From assembly GCA_016699835.1 (NCBI GenBank), contig CP064987.1, positions 2,046,001 through 2,110,000 on the forward strand: a stretch of 64,000 nt of DNA, in the 5' to 3' direction. The stretch's first letter is position 1, and each line of letters starts with the position of its first letter. The position numbers were made by a program, and so were the translations under genes. Positions 8,519 through 16,194 of this stretch are shown here, piece by piece. Origin of the DNA: Phycisphaerales bacterium (GTDB lineage: Bacteria > Planctomycetota > Phycisphaerae > Phycisphaerales > UBA1924). The notes beneath the pieces were generated by a model. That model made no database searches, was not told where the DNA came from, and saw only the letters and a program-made list of their open reading frames with translations.

Positions 8519-9010
8519 TCAGGGTGTGCTCGTGGGAATGCCCTTGCTCGTTTCGGACTTCACCATCATCGCGTCGGTCACGTCGAGCGTGAGTTCGACG
8601 TCCCACGACATGTCGTCGGTGGTCCCCGGCGCTTTGTCCGGTCCCGCGGAGGCGAGGGTGTACTCCCAATCCTTGGGCTTGTTGGACTTGACCGTGTAGA
8701 TGAACTCGGTGCCCCACGGGTCCTTGAGCGTCTTGGAATCGACGGACAGCTCCGAAAGCGCCGCAGGCAGGGACTTCTTGTCCTCGACGTGCAGCATGAT
8801 CTGGGAGCGCAGTTCTAGAAGTTGAGAAACGGCGGCCTCGGGCCCGGGGAGAGAAGGCGTGTTGGGCGTGAGCAGCATGACGCCCCAGATCGCCACGAGT
8901 GCGAGGGCGATGACACCCAGGACATACGCCTTCCAGTCGAGCCATTCAGGTTTGTTTGACGGAGCGGAGCGAGTGGCCTGCGAGGCTCCCATGTCGACAC
9001 GATTACCCAT
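8519..9010 (-). CDS. membrane protein with GspG-like C-terminal domain
   Basis: A 163-aa protein with one transmembrane helix (about residues 30-52) after a short charged cytoplasmic end. The periplasmic part resembles the C-terminus of type II pseudopilin GspG: LKDPWGTEFIYTV, then YTLASAGPDKAPGTTDD, compared with QDGWGTNLNYE and LTSSGPDMQVGTPDD in the real GspG at 59.4 kb. It lacks the prepilin cleavage motif (G|FTLLE), so it is probably anchored and not assembled into a pilus. The start is uncertain: ATG at 9010 is used, ATG at 8992 is possible, and neither has a clear ribosome site. Its function is unknown. Confidence 0.75.
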   Translation of the reverse strand: MGNRVDMGASQATRSAPSNKPEWLDWKAYVLGVIALALVAIWGVMLLTPNTPSLPGPEAAVSQLLELRSQIMLHVEDKKSLPAALSELSVDSKTLKDPWGTEFIYTVKSNKPKDWEYTLASAGPDKAPGTTDDMSWDVELTLDVTDAMMVKSETSKGIPTSTP

Positions 9011-9090
9011 AGGGGAGCATGGTAGCGACATTGGGCAGGTCGAGCGAATACCTCCCGAACGTGCCCCGACATGCGGTTGGGAGGAGGGGA

Positions 9091-9546
9091 TTAGGCCGCG
9101 TTGGACTTGCGACGCTCGGCCCAACGGTCCGGTCGCACGGCCGAAGGCGCGTCCGACGGCTCTCGCCAGTCTTCGGCCCTGCCGAACGTGATCTCGCTGG
9201 GCATGGTCTTGCGATAGCCCAAGAGGCGGATGACCTCGAGGACGTCCGTCCAGGTCGGGAAACTCTTGGCGTTAGCCTTCTTGAACTCGTCGATCGCCAC
9301 CAGGAACAGGAACTGCTCTTTGGTCATCTCGCCTTCTTCGGCGGACCTTGTGAAGTCGCTCAGGCGTCGCCCCGGGCCTCGGCGGCGATCGAAGTCGGTA
9401 TTCGTGCCCGTGCCCAGGAGTCGGCGATCCAGCCCGGTCCGGCGATCAATGACCGTACCAGATCCCGTGCTCGGCTCTGGACTCTGTGCGGGGGCCTGCG
9501 CGGGTTGGGCGTCGGGCTTGGACTTTGAGCGATTCTGACGCGGCAT
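9091..9546 (-). CDS. hypothetical basic protein with paired DRR motifs
   Basis: A 151-aa protein of unrecognised family. Residues 1-35 are Gln/Pro/Ala/Ser-rich and probably disordered. Two related Arg-rich motifs follow (DRRTGLDRR and DRRRGPGRR). A helical segment (EEGEMTKEQFLFLVAIDEFKK) and a short domain with FPTWTDVLEVIRLLGYRK come next, and the C-terminus is basic. The ATG at 9546 is supported by GGAG nine bases upstream. The WTDVLEVIRLLGYRK part looks like a small conserved planctomycete domain, but I cannot assign it. Confidence 0.7.
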   Translation of the reverse strand: MPRQNRSKSKPDAQPAQAPAQSPEPSTGSGTVIDRRTGLDRRLLGTGTNTDFDRRRGPGRRLSDFTRSAEEGEMTKEQFLFLVAIDEFKKANAKSFPTWTDVLEVIRLLGYRKTMPSEITFGRAEDWREPSDAPSAVRPDRWAERRKSNAA

Positions 9547-9647
9547 GGGTCGACTCCAGGCCGTCGTTTGACGATGCCCCGTTTCGTCGTCCCGCCGCCT
9601 CTCATCCGATTGAGGGGTGCAAGGACGATACCGAGGCAAAGACGGCA

Positions 9648-9941
9648 CTAGAAGTCATCGTCGTCTTCGTCGTCGCCGTCCACGTCTTCGCTGTCATCTT
9701 CTTCTTCCTCGTCGTCCTCGAGGAAATCGTCGTCTTCTTCCTCAAACTCGTCATCGTCGTCAAACTCGTCACCATCGAACGAGTCGTCATCCTCGTCGTC
9801 GTCTTCGTCCTCGTCGTACATCACGGGGTCAAGCCACAACCGGTCGCTCGTGTCGAGTTCGCCGTCCTCGAGCACCGCGGTCGCACCACCCCCGAACGAG
9901 GTTCCACCCAAGATCATCGTGTCGTTGACGTTCCCTGCCAT
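9648..9941 (-). CDS. small highly acidic protein
   Basis: A 97-aa protein with no recognised family. The first 45 residues are Gly/Asn-rich and ordinary. From about residue 43 to the end nearly every residue is Asp or Glu, giving a very negative charge. The ATG at 9941 is chosen because a GGAGCGGAG purine stretch lies just upstream; the frame remains open to 10184 but that part has no coding character. Such tails can bind cations or basic proteins, but the role here is unknown. The gene lies 101 bases from the basic protein above, on the same strand and downstream of it in reading direction reversed. Confidence 0.6.
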   Translation of the reverse strand: MAGNVNDTMILGGTSFGGGATAVLEDGELDTSDRLWLDPVMYDEDEDDDEDDDSFDGDEFDDDDEFEEEDDDFLEDDEEEEDDSEDVDGDDEDDDDF

Positions 9942-10329
9942 GACTCCGCTCCCACTATCGATGCCCAACGAGAAGCCCCCAATACCCCCCTGTGATGAAC
10001 CCCTATGTTGTCCCCAAGATAGGCCGGCGCTCGTCCACGTGCGCGGCGGCACGTCGCGAGTCCGGTGCGCTCGACTCGACCCAGTCGTGGCGCCCAAGGC
10101 GACCAACTCCCAAGTCGGGTTGAACAGGCCGTAGAGTACAAAGTCGGGCGTGGGTGTCAACTGTCTGGTGGACCAAAAAGTCACGCCGATCTGATCGGTC
10201 TCGGCGTGCCCGGGTTGGGTCCGCTACCGTACAGCCCGTTGGCACCGGGGTTGCCCCAGGGTTGGGCGAGGCTTCCCACGATGGATTTTTGCCTCCGCCG
10301 ATGGTTTGCGACCGCCGCCCGTTGACACG
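9942..10329. other. 388-bp intergenic region
   Basis: The region separates two divergent genes. An open frame continuing the acidic-protein gene upstream to 10184 encodes an unstructured mix without family resemblance and is not counted as coding. No RNA gene, terminator or clear promoter was recognised. Confidence 0.45.
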
Positions 10330-10845
10330 ATGAGCGATTCCAGTTCCACCATTCGACCTCTGGCCGGGCTAGCCGCCATCGCCTTTCCCGGCGCGGGGCA
10401 CGTGCTCCTGGGCGACGTCAAGCGGGGCCTGTGGATCGCCGCGGGCATCCTGGGCATGTTCTTTGGCGGAATCTTCATCGGCGGGATCGACGTTGTTGAT
10501 TCCAAAGAGGACCTCCCGTGGTTCTTCGGGCAGGCGCTGGTCGGCCCCATCGCCTTCGGCGTCGATTCCATCCACCAGAACCATTTCAAAGTCCGCGAGG
10601 TCACGCCCCGGGGCACGATCATCCGCTCGGCCAACCCCAACGAGGGGCGCGACCCCAAGACGGGGGCCCCGGCCCTTGGCGGCACGCCCCCCAACATCAA
10701 GTCCATGGGCAAGATGAACGAGATGGGCACGCTCTTCGCCACCATCGCCGGAATGATCAACCTCATCGCGATCATCGATGCGGCGTGGCCGGATCGTCGG
10801 CGGCTGGAGCAGATCGAGCGTGAGCGCGCCGGGGGAAAGGCGTGA
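10330..10845 (+). CDS. predicted membrane protein, DUF6677-like
   Basis: A 171-aa integral membrane protein. Hydrophobic segments lie at about residues 10-30 and 35-55, a re-entrant Gly/Pro/Phe stretch at 66-82, and a hydrophobic helix at about 138-155, followed by a basic tail. The loop between carries NPNEGRDPKTGAPALGGTPP. The layout FPGAGHVLLGDVKRGLW resembles a small planctomycete membrane family that I tentatively match to DUF6677; this is from memory. The stop overlaps the next start (GTGA), so the two are probably coupled and may form one membrane complex. Function is unknown. Confidence 0.75.
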   Translation: MSDSSSTIRPLAGLAAIAFPGAGHVLLGDVKRGLWIAAGILGMFFGGIFIGGIDVVDSKEDLPWFFGQALVGPIAFGVDSIHQNHFKVREVTPRGTIIRSANPNEGRDPKTGAPALGGTPPNIKSMGKMNEMGTLFATIAGMINLIAIIDAAWPDRRRLEQIERERAGGKA

Positions 10846-11102
10846 ACACGCTCCTCGCCGCCACTCTCGCGTATCGCCCGTTCATCGATCCGATCTCGCT
10901 GAACGAGTACTGGATGTGGTTTCTCATCCCCCTCGCGCTGGGGATCGCGGTCTCCTACAAGGCGATCCGCGTCGAGACGACGCGCGAGATTCCCCGGGCC
11001 GCGATCGTCCTGGCGACGCAGATCGTTGTGGGGGTCGCGCTCCTGGGACTGGGGTGCTATCTGCTGATCGTGCACGTCCTGCCGCGCATTGTCCCGATGT
11101 GA
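10842..11102 (+). CDS. small two-helix membrane protein
   Basis: An 86-aa protein starting at a GTG that overlaps the previous stop. It has two predicted transmembrane helices (about 25-42 and 58-80) with a short basic loop containing KAIRVETTREIPRA. The coupling to the preceding membrane protein suggests they act together. No family is recognised and no catalytic residues are apparent. Confidence 0.75.
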   Translation: MNTLLAATLAYRPFIDPISLNEYWMWFLIPLALGIAVSYKAIRVETTREIPRAAIVLATQIVVGVALLGLGCYLLIVHVLPRIVPM

Positions 11103-11144
11103 TCGAGATGCGCGTCGGAGTGAGGGCGCGAGAGGTGGGGCAGC

Positions 11145-12719
11145 TCACTCCGTCTCGCCGGCGAGTTCGATGCCACGCTTCACCAGCGCGAAGAGGCGTT
11201 CCTCGTCGAGGGGTTGCTCGAGGCTGTTCCACGTGGCCGTGACCACGAAGAGTCGATCGTCCTTTCGCGTGAGCAGGAAGTTCATGCTCAGGACGCCCGG
11301 CTCGCTCCCGCCCTTGTACGCGATCTCCTTCCATGTTCCCTTGTCGAGCATCAGACCCGGATTCTTCCGGAGGACCCGTCGCATCGGCTCGTTGCGGTCG
11401 TCCAACTCCAGGCGATGAAGGTCGGCCAGCGTCCTGGCGAGTTCACGGGCCGAGGCGAACCACTCCAGCGAGTCCACAAAGCGCGGCGTCGTCCACCCCA
11501 TGATCTGCGACTTGATTGGGTCGGCGCTCGTCACCGCACCCGTGGTCTCCGAGGCGTCCATCGGGCCGGCGAGCATCGCCGCCTGCTCGGCCTCGCTCGC
11601 GCCGATGTACCTGGGCGCCAGGAAGGCCTCGGGATCGTCGTCGGGCGACTCGGGCAGGGGCGCGAGTTTCAGTTTGAACATCTCCATCGTCGAGAGGAAC
11701 GGAAGCGTTCGTGTCGGATCGTCGGAGAACCGGCTGAAATACGCCGCACAGCGGCCGCGCCCGACACGATGGATCAGGTGGTCGGTCGCGGTGTTGTCGC
11801 TGATGGAGATCATCTTCATCGCGAAGTGCTCGAGCGGGTGCTCGCTTCCCGCGGCTTCGTTCTGCATCGTCCCCGAGGGCAGGCTCTTGAACGCGTCGTC
11901 GATCGCCATGGTCTCGTCCCACGTGCGTTTTCCTGCGATCACGTCCTCGGCGATCGCGCCCAGCACCCACAGTTTGAAGGCCGAGCCGACGGCGAGCCGC
12001 TTGTCGTCATAGATCTGATGGATCGGCTTGAGGCGGAACGTGGGCAGAGGCTTGGCGGACTTCTCGGCGTCCGTCTCGGCGTCCTTGGGTTCGTTCTCGT
12101 TCCTGGCGCCCGTGTTCCTGGGCCACTCGGGGACCTGCTCGATGAGTTCGTAGGCGCCGAAAGAGAGCAGTCCCGGGCGTTTGCCCATCGTGCCGCGATA
12201 GGCGTCCCAGTCGCCGACGTTGCCGAAGTCGTATCCCGCGCGGTCGAAGCGGAGGCCGACGATCCGCTTGTCATCTTCGTGGATGGCGATGAAGACCGAG
12301 AGGACGCGCGTGGATTCCTTTCCGCCTCGCACGAGTCCCGTGAGCGCGAAGTCGCCCTCGCCATCCTGCTGGACCTGGATGAGGTCGATCTTCGAGCCGC
12401 CGAAGGCGCTCTCGCGGATGTCGGCGAGGGCCTTGTTCAACTTGGCCGGCGGGACCTGCTTGAGGAAGACCTCGTGGAAGTGCTCCTCGGCGTTGGCGAT
12501 GGGGAGGGCGTGGCTGCCATTGAGCAGACCCATGACCCACTCGAGTTGCCTGCCCACGGGCGTGTCGGGAGTCGCGACGGCCGGGGCATGAGCGAAGTCC
12601 ATCTCGCCATCCTCGTCCTGGGCGAGGGCGCCGCTCGGCCACACCATGCAACCGAGGATCGCCACCAGCAATGCGGCGAGTGATGCCGGACAGAACGTGC
12701 GGGTGTATTGGTGGATCAT
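11145..12719 (-). CDS. class A beta-lactamase-like serine hydrolase
   Basis: A 524-aa predicted exported serine hydrolase. The signal peptide covers about residues 1-32 (ends GALAQ). Residues 35-150 form a small alpha/beta domain of the type often fused to these enzymes. The hydrolase domain starts at about 230 and shows the penicillin-binding triad: nucleophile motif SAFK (S-x-x-K), SDN in SISDNTATDHLI, and KGG in AYKGGSEPGV. No clear Glu of the omega loop was identified, so a true beta-lactamase role is not claimed; an esterase or D-alanyl peptidase-type activity is equally possible. The start at 12719 has AGGAG nine bases upstream. It is divergent from the ketosynthase gene. Confidence 0.85.
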   Translation of the reverse strand: MIHQYTRTFCPASLAALLVAILGCMVWPSGALAQDEDGEMDFAHAPAVATPDTPVGRQLEWVMGLLNGSHALPIANAEEHFHEVFLKQVPPAKLNKALADIRESAFGGSKIDLIQVQQDGEGDFALTGLVRGGKESTRVLSVFIAIHEDDKRIVGLRFDRAGYDFGNVGDWDAYRGTMGKRPGLLSFGAYELIEQVPEWPRNTGARNENEPKDAETDAEKSAKPLPTFRLKPIHQIYDDKRLAVGSAFKLWVLGAIAEDVIAGKRTWDETMAIDDAFKSLPSGTMQNEAAGSEHPLEHFAMKMISISDNTATDHLIHRVGRGRCAAYFSRFSDDPTRTLPFLSTMEMFKLKLAPLPESPDDDPEAFLAPRYIGASEAEQAAMLAGPMDASETTGAVTSADPIKSQIMGWTTPRFVDSLEWFASARELARTLADLHRLELDDRNEPMRRVLRKNPGLMLDKGTWKEIAYKGGSEPGVLSMNFLLTRKDDRLFVVTATWNSLEQPLDEERLFALVKRGIELAGETE

Positions 12720-12856
12720 GTGGCGGTCTCCTGGACTCATGCATTCCCCTGGCAATGGTTGGGGGCTTGTGGGGCGAGGGTTGCCCAACGGCGGGTGCTG
12801 TTTCAAACGGGCACTATCGCCCTTGAGCCACCTGTCCCCCTCGTACACTCTCCTCC

Positions 12857-14128
12857 ATGCCACGCCAGGTGGTCATCACGGGGATCGGGCTGGTCACGCC
12901 CGCGGGGGTTGGGGCCGAGGCGTTGTTCGAGGCCGTCGCCGCCGGGCGGTCGTGCCTCGCGCCGGCATCCCGCTTCGACGCCTCGAACTTCCAGACGGCG
13001 ACCGTGGGCGAGATCAAGTTGGTGGTGGGGGGCGGAGGGGGTGACTTCTCCGCTAAGGACTACGTCCCCAAGCACTATCGCAAGGCCGTCAAGGTCATGG
13101 CGCGCGACACCGAGATCGCTGTGGCCGCCGCACGCGAGGGCGTGCGTGATGCGTCGTTTCAGACCCGCGGCACCATCGAGGACGACTCGGGTGAGCCGAC
13201 GTATCCCGGGACTCGCGTGGGTTGCCACATTGGCGCGGGGCTGATCGCCGCCGAGGCCGCCGAGATCGCTGGGGCGTTCAACACCGCGCGCGATGAGGCC
13301 AACCTCGAAACGGTGAGCCTCACCAAGTGGGGCTCTGGTCCCGGCGGCGGCGGCGGGATGGGCAATCTCCAGCCGCTGTGGATGCTCAAGTATCTCCCCA
13401 ACATGCTCGCGTGCCATGTCACGATCATCCATGGCTGCGAGGGCCCGTCGAACACGATCACCTGTGCCGAGGCGTCGGGCTTGTTGAGCCTGGGCGAATC
13501 GATGCGTGTCATCCGGCGCGGGCAGGCCGACGCGTGCCTCAGCGGCGGGGCGGAGAGCAAGGTGAATGTCCTGGGCCTCATGCGCATGCAACTCGCGGGA
13601 CGCGTGAACCCGGAGACGGGCGTCGTCGGCGAGGGCGGCGGGATCCTCGTCCTCGAGGATGAAGAGAGCGCGAAGAAACGTGGCGTGCGGATCCACGCAC
13701 GATTCCGCGGCTTTGGGGCCAGCCACGCCGATCCGCCGAATCTGCCCATCAAGCCGGGCGACACGATCTCCGGCGATGGCCTCGAGCGCGCGGTGAAGGC
13801 CGCGATGCGTGACGCCGGCGTCGGTCCAAACGACATCGACGCGATCTTCCCGATGAGTTTGGGCGTCCCGGCCTTCGATGACGCCGAGCGTGCCGGGCTG
13901 CGGCGTGCGCTCGGGGACCGGTTGGAGGTAGTGCCCCTGGTCGCCTTCGCGTCGCACGTCGGGAATGCGGTCGCGGGGCATGGCGCGATCCAGGCCGGGC
14001 TGGCGGCGTGGTGCCTTGGAACCGGGCGCCTCCCGGGCGCATCAAATGCGGTGCCAGTGAGAAACGTTCTTGTCGTGTCGATGGGCGTCGGCGGCTCGTG
14101 CGCCGCGGCGGTGCTCTCAAAGGTCTGA
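12857..14128 (+). CDS. atypical ketosynthase lacking catalytic histidines
   Basis: A 423-aa thiolase-fold protein of the beta-ketoacyl-ACP synthase family. The N-terminus (RQVVITGIGLVTPAGVG) and GEGGGILVLEDEESAKKRG are typical. The nucleophile region reads GPSNTITCAEASG, so cysteine is kept. The first histidine motif (AHGTGT in active enzymes) is replaced by PMSLGVPAFDD, and the second (K-S-M-x-GH-xx-GAAG) by ASHVGNAVAGHG, so Lys and both His appear lost. This pattern suggests a non-condensing partner, comparable to chain-length factors, working with the intact ketosynthase at 14843. No Shine-Dalgarno is visible. A Gly-rich loop (GSGPGGGGGMG) is inserted in the middle. Confidence 0.85.
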   Translation: MPRQVVITGIGLVTPAGVGAEALFEAVAAGRSCLAPASRFDASNFQTATVGEIKLVVGGGGGDFSAKDYVPKHYRKAVKVMARDTEIAVAAAREGVRDASFQTRGTIEDDSGEPTYPGTRVGCHIGAGLIAAEAAEIAGAFNTARDEANLETVSLTKWGSGPGGGGGMGNLQPLWMLKYLPNMLACHVTIIHGCEGPSNTITCAEASGLLSLGESMRVIRRGQADACLSGGAESKVNVLGLMRMQLAGRVNPETGVVGEGGGILVLEDEESAKKRGVRIHARFRGFGASHADPPNLPIKPGDTISGDGLERAVKAAMRDAGVGPNDIDAIFPMSLGVPAFDDAERAGLRRALGDRLEVVPLVAFASHVGNAVAGHGAIQAGLAAWCLGTGRLPGASNAVPVRNVLVVSMGVGGSCAAAVLSKV

Positions 14129-14246
14129 GCATCACAGTCGGGCCGCGCCGCCCGCATAGCATTATTCGAGCACCACGCCGTGTGGTGTCCGCCTGAGTGT
14201 CTTCCGGGGTGGGACGCGCACTTCTACGCTTTCTGGAGATCCGACC

Positions 14247-14822
14247 ATGTCCAACGAATATCAACGCGGCGAGTACTCGGGTGAGTCACGCGGCGGGCGC
14301 CACCATCGTGGAGGCGGCGGTGGTGGGGGAGGCGGTCGCGAGCGTCGCGGCATCCCGCTCTCGGAACTCGATTCGACCCTGACGGATTTCTCGCGTCGCG
14401 TCATCGGCGCGGCGATCGAGGTCCACAAGACGCTCGGGCCCGGGTTTGATCGCTCGGTGTATCACGCCGCCCTGGAGGCCGCCCTCAAGGAAGACGGTCT
14501 GAACTTCCACGCGAACCACGACTTCAACGTCGAGTACAAGGGCAAGCCCGTGGGCAAGGCCCGCACCGACTTCTACGTCGAGGAGCGATTCATCGTCGAG
14601 GTGCTGGCGCGCCTGGGTGATGTCAGCGCCCAGGACCGCTCGTCGGCCCGCGCCAAACTCAAGGCCGGAAACCTCGACCTCGGGCTCATCATCAACTTCG
14701 CCGAGCGGCGCCTGAAGGACGGCCTTGTTCGCGTGCTCAACGTGGACAAGATCAACGCGGATCGCGGCATCTCGTCGGGCGACGACCACGACGGCGATCA
14801 CGAGTACGACGATCAGGCCTAA
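14247..14822 (+). CDS. GxxExxY family protein
   Basis: A 191-aa protein. After a Gly/Arg/His-rich leader (about 1-40) comes the compact GxxExxY domain (about 45-170): FSRRVIGAAIEVHKTLGPG, FDRSVYHAALEAAL (the usual Glu is Arg here), VEYKGKPVGKARTDFYVE, then FIVEVLARL and LDLGLIINFAERRLKDGLVRV. The C-terminus is Asp/His-rich. The fold is thought to be nuclease-like, but its biochemical role is not established. A GGAG ribosome site precedes the ATG. It sits between two ketosynthase genes, 118 bp after the first and 20 bp before the second, so it is probably co-transcribed with at least the second. Confidence 0.88.
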   Translation: MSNEYQRGEYSGESRGGRHHRGGGGGGGGGRERRGIPLSELDSTLTDFSRRVIGAAIEVHKTLGPGFDRSVYHAALEAALKEDGLNFHANHDFNVEYKGKPVGKARTDFYVEERFIVEVLARLGDVSAQDRSSARAKLKAGNLDLGLIINFAERRLKDGLVRVLNVDKINADRGISSGDDHDGDHEYDDQA

Positions 14823-14842
14823 GTCGAATCCGAGACGTGACC

Positions 14843-16171
14843 ATGGGCGAGCGACGCGTCGTCATCACGGGGATGGGATGCGTCACGCCGCTGGGCGTGG
14901 GCGTCGACGCGATGTGGTCGCGCCTGATCAAGGGCGAGCGCGCCTTTGGCCCGGTCACGCGGTACGACGCGAGGACCTTCGAGACCAACTTCGCCGCCGA
15001 GGTGAAGGGATTCGATCTCGAGGCGTACGTCCGCGCCACGCCGGCGGAAAAGACCGCGGCATTCGGCACACGTTTCGCCCTCGTCGCCGCCCAACAGGCG
15101 TGGTCGCAGGCGGGCCTTGATCGCAAGGCTGCCGATCCCGCTCGGTTTGGGATGTACCTCGGCTCGGGCGAGGGGCCGCAAGATTTCGACGGCTTCTCGC
15201 GCGCCAACCTCGCCGCGTGGCGGCCCGAGACACGATCGATCGATGCGAAAGTCTGGGCCATGACCTCGGCGGAACGATTCAGCGCCACGAGTGAGATCGA
15301 GCAGGAGCCCGAGATCACGCTGAACCACCTCGCGCGGCGATTCGGCTGCCGCGGCCCCGCGTTCAACTGCATGACGGCCTGCGCCGCCTCCACCCAGGCG
15401 ATCGGCGAGGCGTTTGAGATCATCCGCTATGGCGACGCCGATGTGATGTTCGCGGGCGGCGCCCACTCCATGATCCACCCGCTGGGGATGACCGGGTTCA
15501 TCCGCCTCACCGCGATGTCCACCGATCGCGACGACCCGAGCACCGCCTCTCGACCCTTCGACAAGGAGCGTGGCGGCTTCGTCATGGGCGAGGGCGCGGG
15601 GATCCTCGTCCTCGAGGAACTCGGTCATGCGCTCGCGCGCGGCGCAACCCCGCTCGCCGAACTCGCCGGCTATGGCTCCTCCGCCGACGCCTTCCGCATC
15701 ACCGACATCCAGCCCGACGGCCTGGGTGCCCAGACGGCGATGCGCGAGGCCTGCACGATGGCCGGGATCGACCCGCGAGAGCCCGATGAGAAAGGCCGCC
15801 CGCGCGTCCACTACATCTCAGCGCACGGCACGGGCACACAGGAGAACGACCGCATCGAGACTAAGGCCGTCAAAGGGGTCTTTGGTCCCCTCGCGCCGCG
15901 CGTGCCGTTCTCTTCGGTCAAGAGCATGCTCGGGCACCTGATCCAGGCGGCAGGCGCCGTCGAACTCATGACCTGCGTCCAGGCGATCCGCACGGGCGTC
16001 ATCCCGCCGACGATGAACCTCACTTCGCCCGACCCCGAGTGCGATCTCGACTATGTCCCCAACGCGGCACGCGACCTTCGGGCCGAGGGCGGCGTCGATG
16101 TCTGCCTCTCCAACTCCTTCGGCTTCGGCGGGCAGAACGACACGGCATGCGTCCGCCGATTCGTGAAGTGA
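14843..16171 (+). CDS. beta-ketoacyl-ACP synthase II-type ketosynthase
   Basis: A 442-aa elongating ketosynthase that condenses acyl chains with malonyl-ACP. All active-site elements are present: nucleophile MTACAAST, first His in ISAHGTGTQENDRIE, and Lys/His in SVKSMLGHLIQAAGA. DKERGGFVMGEGAGILVLEE and the C-terminal LSNSFGFGGQND are also typical. The ATG at 14843 follows a GTG six bases earlier and either could start the protein. With the His-less homologue two genes upstream it forms a KS/partner pair, as in type II polyketide or unusual fatty-acid systems. No acyl carrier protein, ketoreductase or thioesterase is seen in the window, so the product is unknown. Confidence 0.92.
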   Translation: MGERRVVITGMGCVTPLGVGVDAMWSRLIKGERAFGPVTRYDARTFETNFAAEVKGFDLEAYVRATPAEKTAAFGTRFALVAAQQAWSQAGLDRKAADPARFGMYLGSGEGPQDFDGFSRANLAAWRPETRSIDAKVWAMTSAERFSATSEIEQEPEITLNHLARRFGCRGPAFNCMTACAASTQAIGEAFEIIRYGDADVMFAGGAHSMIHPLGMTGFIRLTAMSTDRDDPSTASRPFDKERGGFVMGEGAGILVLEELGHALARGATPLAELAGYGSSADAFRITDIQPDGLGAQTAMREACTMAGIDPREPDEKGRPRVHYISAHGTGTQENDRIETKAVKGVFGPLAPRVPFSSVKSMLGHLIQAAGAVELMTCVQAIRTGVIPPTMNLTSPDPECDLDYVPNAARDLRAEGGVDVCLSNSFGFGGQNDTACVRRFVK

Positions 16172-16194
16172 TCAAACTCGCATGACCGTGGTGG

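Noticed and set aside
9942..10184. Upstream extension of the acidic-protein frame
   Set aside because: It lacks coding bias, and a purine-rich ribosome site precedes the internal ATG at 9941.
11145..12719. Antibiotic-resistance beta-lactamase
   Set aside because: Only the generic SxxK, SDN and KGG motifs are visible, the omega-loop Glu is not identified, and the protein is far longer than class A beta-lactamases with an extra N-terminal domain.
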